Shown: positions 40,328 to 49,716 of the stretch, piece after piece | How positions within the stretch are numbered: position 1 is the stretch's first letter | How the letters are laid out: each line of letters starts with the position of its first letter | Source: Noviherbaspirillum cavernae | GTDB lineage: Bacteria; Pseudomonadota; Gammaproteobacteria; Burkholderiales; Burkholderiaceae_D | Reading direction: 5' to 3' | DNA length: 64,000 bases | Assembly: GCF_003590875.1 (NCBI RefSeq) | Contig: NZ_QYUN01000002.1 | Span: forward strand, 248,001 to 312,000 | The notes under the pieces: generated by a model | Told to the model about the DNA's origin: nothing | Database searches by the model: none | Seen by the model: the letters and a program-made list of their open reading frames with translations, nothing else | Position numbers and translations under genes: made by a program

Positions 40328-40595
40328 ATACTTTGGGCGCCTCTTCGTGGTGGCAGGCCGGGGGTGGCCCGGCGGCCAGTCACTTTTCTTGTCTCGCCAA
40401 GAAAAGTAACCAAAAGAAGGCGACCGCAAGACGCTGCCCCTTCGGGGTTCCCGCGAAAGACATGCGCCAAGCGGGAAGCGAAACCAACTCGCCCTGCGGG
40501 CTCAAACATGTTTCGCTTCTTTTTCCGCTTGGCGCATGTCTTTCGCGGCAGCGTCCGAGCGGGACTGCAAAAAGCATCCCGCACGAGCGGCGTCA
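40328..40595. repeat. Composite intergenic repeat with long inverted repeats between lemA and the M48 gene
   Basis: Two hairpins are clear. ACTTTTCTTG pairs with CAAGAAAAGT (40382-40407, 10 bp). A 24-bp arm at 40451-40474 pairs perfectly with 40525-40548, extended inward by GAAGCGAAAC/GTTTCGCTTC, with five unpaired T. The text around it (TGGCCCGGCGGCCAGTCACT, AGTAACCAAAAGAAGGCGAC) resembles a dispersed intergenic repeat I recall from Burkholderiales and Pseudomonas-type genomes. No transposase or ribosome site is present. It looks like a non-autonomous repeat inserted between two genes normally adjacent. Confidence 0.65.
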
Positions 40596-40671
40596 GCAAT
40601 AGTCAATCGCACACGATGTTTGCGCATGTTTCCATGCTGTCCGCCAGGACTTCATGTCGCAGGGTCCTTGC

Positions 40672-42591
40672 ATGAATTTCTTCGAGCACCAGCACCAGGC
40701 GCGTCGCCAGACCCGCACGCTGATCATCCTGTTCGTGCTTGCGGTGATCGCCATCGTCATTGCGGTGAACGTCGCGATGACGATGATCTGGAGTCTGTCG
40801 CAGGGTGGATATTCTTCGCATCCCGATTTCTACCCGAAAGGGTTTTTCGCCACCAACACGCTGGTGACGCTTGCCTTGATCGGCGTCGGCACGCTGATCG
40901 AAACCTTCAATCTGCGCGATGGCGGCGAGGCGGTGGCGAAGATGGCGGGCGGTCGATTGGTGTCGCCGGCATCGCAGGACTTGCAGGAGCGGCGCTTGCT
41001 GAACGTGGTGGAGGAAATGGCGATCGCGGCGGGCATTGCCTGTCCCAGAGTCTATGTGCTCGACAAGGAAGATGCGATCAATGCCTTCGCCGCCGGCCAC
41101 AACCAGAACGAAGCCGTGGTCGCGGTGACGCGCGGCACGCTCAACCGGCTGACACGCGATGAATTGCAGGGCGTCGTTGCGCACGAGTTCAGTCATATCC
41201 TGAACGGTGACATGCGCTTGAACATACACCTGATCAGCGTGCTGTTCGGCATCCAGATGATTGCGGGCTTCGGCCAGCATCTCATGCATTTCGGCGCGCG
41301 CGTGCGGACTGCGCGCGACAGCAACGACAAGGGACTGTCCGCGCAGGTGATCCTGCTGGCGATCGGCTTCGCCTTGTTTGTGATCGGCTATATCGGCATC
41401 ATCTTCGGCCGCCTGATCAAGTCCGCCGTGTCGCGCCAGCGTGAGTTCCTTGCCGATGCGAGTGCAGTGCAATTCACGCGCAACGCGGATGGCATCGGCG
41501 GCGCGTTGCGCAAGATCGGCGGTCTGTCGCGCACGATGGAATCGGGTTCGCGGATCCGTCATCCGAATGCCGAGCAACTGTCGCACCTGTTTCTCGGCGC
41601 GCCCAGGCCCGTCCTGTTCGGCGGCTGGTTCTCCACGCACCCGCCGATGAAGGAGCGCCTGCGCCGCATCTACGGCAGGCATGTCGAGCCACTCGATGCG
41701 CCGGAAATGGCAAGCGGCTATGCGGGCAATACCGAAACCTTGCCCGACATTCCCTATGTCGCCGCCGGCCTGGCTGCGAGTGATGCATCCCTCTCATCGG
41801 TCGCGTTTGGCAATGATGCAGAGCGACAGGAACCCTTGCCGCAGGAACTGGCGAGCGCGGTACGCGAGCCGCAGGCGGCGTGTTGCGTGGTCTATGCGTT
41901 ATTGCTCGGCAGCGATGACGAGCGCCGCGCGCAGTTCGCACTGTTGCAAGCCGATATGCCGCAGCGGCTTTCCTTCATCGTCTTTCTCGCCGATGCGATC
42001 GCACGCCTTCCGCAAAGCGCGCGCCTGCCGCTGCTGGACCTGGCGATGCCTGCGCTCAAGCAGTTGAAGGGGGATGAGCGTGCGAAGCTGTTGACGACTG
42101 TCGATCGCTTGATCGCGGCAGACAACAGAATCGTGCTCGCGGAGTTCGTGTTGCAGACGGTGCTGACGCGTCGCCTTGGCATGCATGCCGGACGAGCAAC
42201 GCCGATCCGTTACAACCGGCTCGGGGTGATCAGAGACGATTGCGTCGCATTGGCGTCGCTGCTTGCGCATGTCGCCGCGTCCGCGATGAACGAGATGCCT
42301 GCGCAGGCATTCATGCGCGGTGCCGCGCATGACCCGGAACTCGGCCTGTCCGCCGCCGATCTGGTGGATGTCCGGGCGCTCGGATTCGAGCGAGTCAAAA
42401 CGGCGCTGGACCATGCCAATGAGCTGGCGCCTCTCGTCAAACCCGCCTTGATCAAGCTGTTGCTGGCAATCGCCGGCGGGCGCGAGCCGATGCCGGTGGC
42501 GCTTGCCGACTTGCTGCGCGCGATATGCGCGGCGATCGATGCGCCGATTCCGCCGGCGGTGGCGGCAACATATACGGCGTATCATTGGTGA
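40672..42591 (+). CDS. M48-family integral-membrane metalloprotease (HtpX-like, with long C-terminal region)
   Basis: A 639-residue protein with two N-terminal transmembrane helices (about 17-42 and 60-80), the zinc motif HEFSH at residues 171-175, two further helices (about 190-245), and the third-ligand region REFLADASAVQFTR. HtpX-type proteases degrade damaged membrane proteins. The 300-residue C-terminal extension is helical and not assigned. LemA-linked M48 proteins usually start MNFFEHQ, as here at 40672; an in-frame ATG six codons earlier is the alternative. Confidence 0.9.
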   Translation: MNFFEHQHQARRQTRTLIILFVLAVIAIVIAVNVAMTMIWSLSQGGYSSHPDFYPKGFFATNTLVTLALIGVGTLIETFNLRDGGEAVAKMAGGRLVSPASQDLQERRLLNVVEEMAIAAGIACPRVYVLDKEDAINAFAAGHNQNEAVVAVTRGTLNRLTRDELQGVVAHEFSHILNGDMRLNIHLISVLFGIQMIAGFGQHLMHFGARVRTARDSNDKGLSAQVILLAIGFALFVIGYIGIIFGRLIKSAVSRQREFLADASAVQFTRNADGIGGALRKIGGLSRTMESGSRIRHPNAEQLSHLFLGAPRPVLFGGWFSTHPPMKERLRRIYGRHVEPLDAPEMASGYAGNTETLPDIPYVAAGLAASDASLSSVAFGNDAERQEPLPQELASAVREPQAACCVVYALLLGSDDERRAQFALLQADMPQRLSFIVFLADAIARLPQSARLPLLDLAMPALKQLKGDERAKLLTTVDRLIAADNRIVLAEFVLQTVLTRRLGMHAGRATPIRYNRLGVIRDDCVALASLLAHVAASAMNEMPAQAFMRGAAHDPELGLSAADLVDVRALGFERVKTALDHANELAPLVKPALIKLLLAIAGGREPMPVALADLLRAICAAIDAPIPPAVAATYTAYHW

Positions 42592-42647
42592 GCCCTTGTG
42601 CATCCCGCCATTCGTCGGGGATCGATCTCAATCATTCAGGAATCAAC

Positions 42648-43088
42648 ATGCGAACAAGCTTGAAAGTCCTTTGCGCGGCCGCATTCGCGCTGCTTCTGAA
42701 CACGGCACTGGGCGCGCACGCTTTTGCGGCCGAACAGGTCAAGGTCGTATATCACCTGGCCGATGGCATCGACCAGGCGGCGCGCGCCATGGCGAACATC
42801 CGCAATCACTTGCGTGCCGAGCCGGACACCAGAATCGTCGTCGTCGGCAACGGCGATGGCATCAGGTTCCTGCTGGCGGGAGCGAAGGAACGCAGCGGCA
42901 GGCCGTTCGATGCGCAAGTGAAGAATCTTGCCGCACAGGGCGTGGAATTTCGCGTGTGCACCAACACGCTGACTTCGCACGATATTCCTGAATCGCAATT
43001 ATTGCCCGAGGCAAAACTGGTGCCGTCGGGTGTGGTCGAAGTGGCACGTTTGCAGGCGAAGGAAGGCTACGTGTATCTGCGGCCGTAG
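42648..43088 (+). CDS. Exported DsrE/DsrF-like protein
   Basis: A 146-residue protein with a Sec signal peptide (cleavage after AHAFA), then a DsrE/F-like alpha/beta domain: VKVVYHLADGIDQAARAMANIRNHL, TRIVVVGNGDGIRFLLAG and VEFRVCTNTL with the single conserved cysteine. Exported DsrE-like proteins are widespread near sulfur or redox genes, but function is unknown. A thioredoxin-like gene follows, which may hint at a redox role. Confidence 0.85.
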   Translation: MRTSLKVLCAAAFALLLNTALGAHAFAAEQVKVVYHLADGIDQAARAMANIRNHLRAEPDTRIVVVGNGDGIRFLLAGAKERSGRPFDAQVKNLAAQGVEFRVCTNTLTSHDIPESQLLPEAKLVPSGVVEVARLQAKEGYVYLRP

Positions 43089-43134
43089 CGTCTTGTCCGC
43101 GTAGCGGCGCGCAGCATGCGTGCGGCACGCCGAC

Positions 43135-43140
43135 TATAAT
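43135..43140 (+). promoter_or_regulatory. -10 box for the TlpA-like gene
   Basis: A perfect TATAAT lies 44 bases before the chosen ATG; transcription would start near 43147. No good -35 at 17 bases. Confidence 0.4.
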
Positions 43141-43178
43141 GATGCTCCTGTCCGGATTGAATGCTATTGGTGAAACTG

Positions 43179-43706
43179 ATGGACCCGAATATCTCGCCCG
43201 CCCCTCGTAAGCGCACATGGATCAAGCTGCTTGCAACAGTGTTTGCAATTGCCGTTGCGGCAATCGGCTACTTTTCCGTATCGCAGCGCACGACCGCTCC
43301 CGATGTCACCTTCACCAGCCTGAATGGCGAAAAAACCAGCATGCAAAGCCTGCGCGGCAAGGTCGTCATGGTGAATTTCTGGGCGACGTCGTGCGCAACA
43401 TGCGTCAAGGAAATGCCGGACATGGTGCAGACGTATAACAAATACAAGGACAAGGGGCTGGATTTCGTCGCGGTGGCGATGAGCTACGATCCTCCCAACT
43501 ATGTGCTCAACTATGCGCAAACCCGCAATCTGCCATTCAAGGTCGCGCTCGATACGCAAGGCGATCTGGCGAAGTCGTTTGGCGATATCAAGCTGACACC
43601 GACCACTTTCGTGATCGGCAAGGACGGCACCATCATCAAGCGTTATCTGGGCGAACCGGATTTCAATGCCTTGCACCAGTTGCTGGAAAAGGAACTGGCG
43701 GCATAA
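43179..43706 (+). CDS. TlpA/ResA-family membrane-anchored thiol-disulfide protein
   Basis: A 175-residue protein with one N-terminal transmembrane helix (about 14-35) and a periplasmic thioredoxin-like AhpC/TSA-Redoxin domain. The redox pair is Cys72-Ala-Thr-Cys75 in NFWATSCATCVKEMP, and the cis-Pro loop is LTPTTFVIG. Such proteins reduce periplasmic disulfides, often in cytochrome c maturation. An earlier in-frame ATG at 43161 would add six residues. A strong terminator follows. Confidence 0.92.
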   Translation: MDPNISPAPRKRTWIKLLATVFAIAVAAIGYFSVSQRTTAPDVTFTSLNGEKTSMQSLRGKVVMVNFWATSCATCVKEMPDMVQTYNKYKDKGLDFVAVAMSYDPPNYVLNYAQTRNLPFKVALDTQGDLAKSFGDIKLTPTTFVIGKDGTIIKRYLGEPDFNALHQLLEKELAA

Positions 43707-43710
43707 CTTG

Positions 43711-43737
43711 AAAAAGGCGCTTCCTGGCGCCTTTTTT
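43711..43737 (+). terminator. Rho-independent terminator after the TlpA-like gene
   Basis: AAAAAGGCGC pairs with GCGCCTTTTT around a six-base loop; the T-run continues. It is bidirectional in form but no minus-strand gene needs it. Confidence 0.9.
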
Positions 43738-43979
43738 ATTCAATGCGGGATTTGCGCTGTTGGTTCCGGCCCGGCAAAACCCTCCCTCAGGCGCACTTCT
43801 CTTCGCTTCGCGAGGCTCGTCCGCCCGCAGGAGCGTGTCCCCTCAATTGATCGGCATTGCCGGATTCTGAAATGGAACCCCGGCCGCATTGCAACGACTC
43901 AATATCAGTTCGTCATTTTTCGTGAATTCGGAATGGTGCGCATCCATGCGAGGGCCATTCGCTTTCGAGGGGAAACGCC

Positions 43980-44168
43980 ATGAATGCAAGCGTGTCAGGT
44001 TTTCGAGGCGGCCACCGCAACGTGATATGGAAACTGCTTGCGGCGCTGGTCTTGCTCTTTCTTTGCGCTCCGGTGTTTACACATGATCCGCTTGCTCTGC
44101 CGGATTGCAATATCCCGCTCAAGGCGGCATCACCCCTTGAGCGCGCTGGTCACGCCTGCTGCGGATAG
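43980..44168 (+). CDS. Possible small membrane or secreted protein
   Basis: A 62-codon frame starts with ATG seven bases after GAGGGG. It encodes a basic N-terminus, one hydrophobic helix (about residues 15-33, IWKLLAALVLLFLCAPVF) and a Cys-containing tail. I recognise no family. The ribosome site and signal-like helix make it more credible than other frames in this 650-base gap, but it could be chance. The rest of the gap (43740-43979 and 44169-44362) shows nothing I can name. Confidence 0.35.
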   Translation: MNASVSGFRGGHRNVIWKLLAALVLLFLCAPVFTHDPLALPDCNIPLKAASPLERAGHACCG

Positions 44169-44362
44169 TGGGGTCGCTGCCCATCTCGAACGATAGTGTG
44201 AAGCGGCGCGTGCAGCTGTCTCATGCACGAGAACGGGCCGTCGATACTGCATTCCGGCGCGACCGCGTTGAGATGGGGGCTGCCTTGCGGAGAAAAAAGC
44301 GGGATCGCCGGTAAACCGACGATCCGAGCCTGGCGCGGCGCTGACTTTGTCCTATTGATCGG

Positions 44363-45337
44363 TCACACCACGCCCGCACCATGCGCCTGCTGGTCGGCGT
44401 GGTAGGAGCTGCGCACCATCGCGCCGACCGCGGCGTGGACAAAGCCCATCTTGTAGGCTTCTTCCTCGTACATCTTGAATGTGTCGGGATGCACGTAGCG
44501 GCGCACCGGCAGGTGGTCGCCGGACGGCATCAGGTACTGGCCGATGGTCAGCATGTCGACATCATGCGCGCGCATGTCGCGCATGACTTGCAGGACTTCC
44601 TCGTCGGTTTCGCCGAGGCCGACCATGATGCCGGATTTGGTCGGCGTGTCGGGATGCAACGCCTTGAATCGCTTCAGCAGATTCAGTGAGTACTCGTAAT
44701 CCGATCCGGGACGCGCTTCCTTGTAGAGACGCGGCGCCGTTTCCAGATTGTGGTTCATCACATCGGGTGGCGCGGCCTTCAGGATTTCCAGCGCGCGGTC
44801 CATGCGGCCGCGGAAATCGGGCGTGAGGATTTCGATGCGGGTGGCCGGCGACAGTTCGCGCACACGGCGGATGCAGTCGGCGAAATGGCCCGCGCCGCCG
44901 TCGCGCAAGTCGTCGCGGTCGACCGAGGTGATCACGACGTAATTGAGCTTGAGCGCGGCGATGGTTTTTGCGAGATTTTCCGGCTCGTTCGGATCGAGCG
45001 GATCGGGCCGGCCGTGGCCGACGTCGCAGAACGGGCAGCGGCGCGTGCACTTGTCGCCCATGATCATGAAGGTCGCGGTGCCCTTGCCGAAGCATTCGCC
45101 AATGTTGGGGCAGGAGGCTTCCTCGCACACCGTCACCAGATTGTTGGCGCGCAGGATGTCCTTGATTTCGTAGAAGCGGGTCGATGGCGATGCGGCCTTG
45201 ACGCGGATCCAGTCCGGTTTCGCGAGCTTTTCTGCCGGGATGATCTTGATCGGGATGCGCGCGGTTTTGCCGGCGCCTTTCTGCTTGTCGCTCGGATTGT
45301 AGTTCGAGGATGCGAGTGGGGTCTTCTCGGTGGTCAT
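44363..45337 (-). CDS. lipA: Lipoyl synthase
   Basis: A 324-residue radical-SAM enzyme that inserts two sulfurs into octanoyl groups on lipoyl domains. The auxiliary-cluster motif [12 protein letters not shown] and the radical-SAM motif [10 protein letters not shown] are intact, as is the C-terminal RSSYHADQQ with the cluster-ligating Ser. It is 61 bases downstream of lipB in the usual lipB-lipA order. Confidence 0.98.
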   Translation of the reverse strand: MTTEKTPLASSNYNPSDKQKGAGKTARIPIKIIPAEKLAKPDWIRVKAASPSTRFYEIKDILRANNLVTVCEEASCPNIGECFGKGTATFMIMGDKCTRRCPFCDVGHGRPDPLDPNEPENLAKTIAALKLNYVVITSVDRDDLRDGGAGHFADCIRRVRELSPATRIEILTPDFRGRMDRALEILKAAPPDVMNHNLETAPRLYKEARPGSDYEYSLNLLKRFKALHPDTPTKSGIMVGLGETDEEVLQVMRDMRAHDVDMLTIGQYLMPSGDHLPVRRYVHPDTFKMYEEEAYKMGFVHAAVGAMVRSSYHADQQAHGAGVV

Positions 45338-45398
45338 GAGGTGTGGATCGCTTCGTCATCGGAGGTTCCCGCGCATGCCGGAACGTCCGCAAAAAGGG

Positions 45399-46043
45399 TC
45401 AGGCCTTCAACAAATTCGTCAGGTTGCCGGCAAGCGCCAATTGCACTTCCTGCAAGGGCGCTTCGATGCCCATGGTCTTCATGTCAACGGTTGCCAATCC
45501 TTCGTAGCCGCAGGGATTGATCCATGAAAACGGTGTCAGGTCCATCGCGACATTCAGCGACACGCCGTGGTAGGTGCAGCCGTTGCCGCGGACTTTCAGG
45601 CCGAGTGCGGCGATTTTCGCGCCTTGCCAGGGGCCGTTGCCGGACAGGTAAATACCCGGCGCGCCAGCCTTGCGTTCACCCGCCAGATTATACGCCGCCA
45701 GGGTGTCGATCACAGCCTGCTCGATCTTGTGCACGAATTCGCGGGCGAACACGCGCGCGCCGGGGCGGTTGCGGCGCAGGTCCATCAATAGATAAATGAT
45801 CACTTGTCCCGGACCGTGATAGGTCACCTCGCCGCCGCGATCCGTCTGCACCACGGGGATGCCGTGCGGGTTCAGCACGTGCGCCGGATCGGCGCCAAGG
45901 CCGAGCGTGAAGACCGGCGGGTGCTCGACGATCCACAGTTCGTCGGGAGTATCGCGGTCGCGGCTGTCGGTGAAGGCGCGCATCGCGGCGAAGGTGCTTG
46001 CGTAGTCTTCCGTGCCGCGATGGATGATGGCTGGTGTGTGCAT
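45399..46043 (-). CDS. lipB: Octanoyl-ACP:protein N-octanoyltransferase LipB
   Basis: A 214-residue transferase that moves octanoate from acyl carrier protein to lipoyl domains. It contains the family segments [46 protein letters not shown] (catalytic Lys region) and [12 protein letters not shown] with the catalytic Cys. It starts [10 protein letters not shown]. Its usual upstream neighbour ybeD lies 5.1 kb away, beyond an apparent insertion. Confidence 0.97.
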   Translation of the reverse strand: MHTPAIIHRGTEDYASTFAAMRAFTDSRDRDTPDELWIVEHPPVFTLGLGADPAHVLNPHGIPVVQTDRGGEVTYHGPGQVIIYLLMDLRRNRPGARVFAREFVHKIEQAVIDTLAAYNLAGERKAGAPGIYLSGNGPWQGAKIAALGLKVRGNGCTYHGVSLNVAMDLTPFSWINPCGYEGLATVDMKTMGIEAPLQEVQLALAGNLTNLLKA

Positions 46044-46192
46044 GCGGGAAGTTTACCGAAACATCGCGCGACGCGCCTTGTTGCTATCGATGAGCCTTCG
46101 ATGTTGAAGTGATACCATCGTCGCAGAGTGGCAGGTTGGCATCGCGTCGTACGCGGACCGCGAGGCTTTCAATATTGATGAAGGAATGAACA

Positions 46193-47206
46193 ATGAGCGC
46201 CAAGCACATCGCTCTCATTTACACCGGCGGCACGATCGGCATGGCGAGAACTGACAAGGGATACGCGCCGATGAAGGACTTCGCCGCGGTGCTGTCGAAA
46301 CTCCTGCATCCGGTGTCCGGCGCGATGCCGCGCTACACCTTGCACGAGTATGCGACGCCGATCGACAGCACCAATGCGGTGCCCGAAGACTGGCAGCGCA
46401 TAGCGCGCGACATTGCCGCGCGCTATCACGAGCACGACGGCTTCGTCGTGCTGCACGGCACCGATACCATGGCCTACACGGCATCGGCGCTGTCCTTCAT
46501 GCTGCAGGGTTTGCGCAAGCCGGTGATCGTGACCGGGTCGCAAATCCCGCTGGGCGAGGTGCGCTCGGACGCGGCGCAAAACCTGATCACCGCCATGCAG
46601 CTGGCCGCATCCGATCAGATCAGCGAAGTCGCGATCTATTTCAATCAGCGCCTGCTGCGCGGCAATCGCGCCACCAAGACCAGCGCCAGCCGCATGCAGG
46701 CCTTCGACAGTCCGAACTATCCGTGGCTGGCCGAAGCGGGCATCGATCTCCGGCTGAATGCGTCGGTGCTGTTGCCGCGCGCGGCCGGCGAAAAATTCGA
46801 GACGCCGGCGTATGCGCATGGACGCGTTCTGCCGGTGCGCTTCGTGCCCGGCATGCCGGTGCGGCTCGTGCAGGCGATGCTCGACCTCGATCCGCAGGCA
46901 TTGATTCTGCAAGGCTACGGCGCGGGCAATGTGCCGGATCGCGACAGTGCCTTGTTCGACGTGCTCAGGCGCGCGCATGAAAGCGGCGTGGTGCTGGTCG
47001 CATGCAGCCAGTCACTGCATGGTGAGGTTGCCCTCGGTACGTACGCGACGGGTTCCATGCTGGAGTCGGCCGGTGCCATCGGCGCAATGGACATGACTTT
47101 CGAGGCGATCTTCGCCAAGCTGCATCATCTGTTTGCCCTCGGGATGTCAGCGCAAGAGATACGGATGGCGTTCCTCCAGGACATCAGTGGCGAACTGGCT
47201 GCTTAA
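46193..47206 (+). CDS. ansA: Type I (cytoplasmic) L-asparaginase
   Basis: A 337-residue asparaginase without signal peptide, which hydrolyses asparagine to aspartate and ammonia. Catalytic motifs: YTGGTIGMA with Thr14 and HGTDTMAYTASALSFML. Substrate-loop and dimer segments GSQIPLGEVRSDAAQN and QGYGAGNVP agree with the AnsA type. It is the first gene of the interval separating ybeD from lipB, transcribed away from lipB. Confidence 0.94.
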   Translation: MSAKHIALIYTGGTIGMARTDKGYAPMKDFAAVLSKLLHPVSGAMPRYTLHEYATPIDSTNAVPEDWQRIARDIAARYHEHDGFVVLHGTDTMAYTASALSFMLQGLRKPVIVTGSQIPLGEVRSDAAQNLITAMQLAASDQISEVAIYFNQRLLRGNRATKTSASRMQAFDSPNYPWLAEAGIDLRLNASVLLPRAAGEKFETPAYAHGRVLPVRFVPGMPVRLVQAMLDLDPQALILQGYGAGNVPDRDSALFDVLRRAHESGVVLVACSQSLHGEVALGTYATGSMLESAGAIGAMDMTFEAIFAKLHHLFALGMSAQEIRMAFLQDISGELAA

Positions 47207-47273
47207 ACGAGGTGTGTCCGGTGGAATTTTCCGGTCAACGATGCCGGGGGCCAGTTAGCGATCAAGGATAAGT

Positions 47274-47732
47274 ATGCGACCGAAGCGGGTCACGATTAAG
47301 AAAGGCGTCTTATCAATATTTCTTTTGTTGATAGCTGCCGCTATTTGGAATCTCTACGAACTACCGACTTCAATTGACGAGGCGATATTCAGGTATCAGC
47401 TTTCGGCGCGAGCCGTCTCAGGCTCGGCGAATATAAAACTGGCTGAATTAATGCCGGGCGGCTGGGAACTTGTTTGCGATAGCCATGGCTATGATGGCGA
47501 CTTGTATTTGGCGCGTTACCGAAAAACATATCCGCCAGCCGCGCCTCCACAGGATGGTGTTTGGGGACTGTTGTTCGTGTCGAGCGATGGTTCGGCGAAA
47601 TATGCTGTCGGTACATGTCGACTTGATGGTGTGCGGATCGACGTTCGAGGATGCGCTGCAAGAGATGCTTCAGTACTCATGCTACGTGAAAACAGAGGCC
47701 GTGATTGCCGCGAGTATGCGCGACTGGAGTAA
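47274..47732 (+). CDS. Hypothetical membrane-anchored or secreted protein, lower GC
   Basis: A 152-residue protein starting seven bases after AAGGATAAG. It has a basic N-terminus, one hydrophobic helix (about 10-27) and a mature domain with four cysteines (ELVCDS, GTCRLD, RGCAAR, RDCREY) and a WELVC...YLARYRK core. No family recognised. Base composition is lower in GC than the flanking ansA and benE genes, and the codon use is different, suggesting a separate origin. Confidence 0.65.
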   Translation: MRPKRVTIKKGVLSIFLLLIAAAIWNLYELPTSIDEAIFRYQLSARAVSGSANIKLAELMPGGWELVCDSHGYDGDLYLARYRKTYPPAAPPQDGVWGLLFVSSDGSAKYAVGTCRLDGVRIDVRGCAARDASVLMLRENRGRDCREYARLE

Positions 47733-47809
47733 TTTGTGGCATCAACAAATCAATCAACCGGGCCGCGTGGTGTGTGCCCGTCATCTCAGCGATAAAAATC
47801 AATTCCACC

Positions 47810-49015
47810 ATGTCCTTCTTCAAAGACCTTTCCCTGTCTGCCATCATCGCCGGCTTCGTCACGGTGCTGGTCGGCTTCACCAGTTCCGCCGTCATCGTCT
47901 TCCAGGGTGCGCATGCCGTCGGTGCGACGCCGGCCCAGCTTGCGTCGTGGATGTGGGCGCTGGGCATCGGCATGGGGCTGACCTGCATTCTCCTGTCGCT
48001 GCGCTACAGGATGCCGGTGGTCACCGCATGGTCCACGCCGGGCGCGGCGATGCTGATCACCGGCGCGGCAGGCGTCTCGATCGGCGAGGCGACTGGCGCA
48101 TTCCTGGTGTCGGCCGCGATGATTGCCCTGTGCGGCTTTTCCGGCTGGTTCGAGCGCGCGATCAATCGGATTCCGGTGTCGATCGCGTCCGGCATGCTGG
48201 CCGGCGTTTTGTTGCGCTTCGGACTCGATGTATTCGTGGCGATGAAGACGCAGTTCACGATGGCGTTCGCCATGTTCTGCACCTATCTCGTGATGCGACG
48301 CACATCATCGCGCTATGCGGTGGTCGCCACGCTGGGCGTGGGCATCGCGATTGCCGCCGCATCGGGCCTGCTGCGGATGGAGGGCGTGCATCTGGAGTTC
48401 GCGAAACCGGTATTCGTCGCGCCGCAGTTTTCGCTGGCCGCGCTGATCGGCATCGCGCTGCCCCTGTTCGTGGTGACCATGGCGTCGCAAAACGTGCCGG
48501 GCGTCGCGGTGATTCGCGCATCGGGCTATACGCTGCCGATTTCGCCGGTGATCGGCTGGACCGGTGTGGTCAACCTGCTGCTCGCGCCGTTCGGTGCATT
48601 TGCGCTGAATCTGGCGGCGATCACGGCGGCGATCTGCATGGGGCGCGAGGCGCACGAGGATCCGGCGCGACGCTATGTCGCGGCGGTGTTTGCCGGCGTG
48701 TTCTATCTGTTGATCGGCTTGTTCGGTGCAACGGTCGGTGCGCTGTTCGCGGCCTTCCCGAAGGAACTGGTGATGGCTGTGGCGGGACTCGCCTTGTTCG
48801 GCACGATAGGCAACGGACTGGCGGCGGCCATGAGCAACGAGAAGGAGCGCGAACCCGCGCTGGTCACCTTCCTGGTGACGGCGTCGGGCGTGACCCTGTT
48901 CGGCGTCGGTTCGGCGTTCTGGGGATTGGTTGCGGGCGTGATGGCGATCGTGGTCTTGCAGGCCGGCCGTCGCCACTTTCCCTGGTTCACCGCTGCCGAC
49001 AGGGATGCGAAATAG
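47810..49015 (+). CDS. benE: BenE-family benzoate/H+ symporter-like transporter
   Basis: A 401-residue inner-membrane protein with 11-12 hydrophobic segments. Start MSFFKDLSLSAIIAGFVTVLVGFTSSAVIVFQAA-type N-terminus, VTAWSTPGAAML, and VTMASQNVPGVAVIRASGY are BenE signatures. Substrate (benzoate or another aromatic acid) is inferred from the family; no benzoate catabolic genes lie nearby. The 77 bases upstream contain no clear promoter. Confidence 0.9.
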   Translation: MSFFKDLSLSAIIAGFVTVLVGFTSSAVIVFQGAHAVGATPAQLASWMWALGIGMGLTCILLSLRYRMPVVTAWSTPGAAMLITGAAGVSIGEATGAFLVSAAMIALCGFSGWFERAINRIPVSIASGMLAGVLLRFGLDVFVAMKTQFTMAFAMFCTYLVMRRTSSRYAVVATLGVGIAIAAASGLLRMEGVHLEFAKPVFVAPQFSLAALIGIALPLFVVTMASQNVPGVAVIRASGYTLPISPVIGWTGVVNLLLAPFGAFALNLAAITAAICMGREAHEDPARRYVAAVFAGVFYLLIGLFGATVGALFAAFPKELVMAVAGLALFGTIGNGLAAAMSNEKEREPALVTFLVTASGVTLFGVGSAFWGLVAGVMAIVVLQAGRRHFPWFTAADRDAK

Positions 49016-49076
49016 CCTGCGCGCCTTCACAAGAAAGCGCGCAGTGTAATGCGGCTGCGCATAACCTTCTGCGCGC

Positions 49077-49583
49077 TCATTCCTGCTGTGCGGCAGAGGG
49101 TTGCAAGCGGATCGTTGCCGCTGTTGCGTCGGCATTCGTTGGCGTAAACAAGTGCGCAAAGGAAAAGGCGAATTCGCTTTCGCCGTTGATCTGCAGATGC
49201 CGCAGTCGTTCCTTCGCTTCCTCGACGGTGGGGACGTGGCCGGCATCGATCCACCACATTGCCATGTAGGCATCGCCGAAGCGTTCGAACCAGGACTTGC
49301 GCTCACGCAGGACTTCGGTGTGCGCACTGCGGTAGACGAATTGCCGGAGATGTTCGGGCGTTTCCCACACGGACAGATTGACGATGATGCGTTCGTCGGC
49401 GTACGGCTGCAGCGAGGTCGCGTTGCCTTCCTCCGTTTTCAGTCGCCACACGAAACCCGGACTGGCCTCGGCCAGTGCGTTGATGCGGTCGAGCTGCGCA
49501 ACGAAGCCGGCCATCACCGGATCGTCCATCGCGCCGCGGGCGCGTCCGATGTTGACTTGCGCAAGATGTTTCTTGTCATGCAT
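49077..49583 (-). CDS. DUF3291 family protein
   Basis: A 168-residue protein resembling DUF3291, a ferredoxin-like fold related to dimeric alpha/beta-barrel monooxygenases: LAQVNIGRARGAMDDPVMAGFVAQLDRINALAE, PGFVWRL, NLSVWETPEHLRQFVYRSAH and MWWIDAGHVPTVEEAKERL. Function unknown. I chose the ATG at 49583 with a GGAG site; an in-frame ATG nine codons upstream is the alternative. Confidence 0.88.
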   Translation of the reverse strand: MHDKKHLAQVNIGRARGAMDDPVMAGFVAQLDRINALAEASPGFVWRLKTEEGNATSLQPYADERIIVNLSVWETPEHLRQFVYRSAHTEVLRERKSWFERFGDAYMAMWWIDAGHVPTVEEAKERLRHLQINGESEFAFSFAHLFTPTNADATAATIRLQPSAAQQE

Positions 49584-49625
49584 GGTTTGCTCCCTCTTCT
49601 GTTTTTTCAAACCGCTATTGCAACA

Positions 49626-49651
49626 AAGCCCCCGGCTCGCGCCGAGGGCTT
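49626..49651 (-). terminator. Hairpin terminator after the DUF2917 gene
   Basis: AAGCCC...GGGCTT with an inner CGGC-TCGC-GCCG stem; on the minus strand it is followed by TGTTG, a weak T-run. It separates the DUF2917 gene from the DUF3291 gene. Confidence 0.55.
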
Positions 49652-49716
49652 GTTCAATCCTTGCTGGAGTTGCACGTCACAGATGTTGCTGCACCGTCAG
49701 CCGCTCATTTAACCAC

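Noticed and set aside
40259..40675. 138-codon plus-strand frame in the lemA-M48 gap
   Set aside because: It runs through palindromic repeat arms in which both strands are open by chance; no ribosome site and an arginine/serine-rich nonsense composition.
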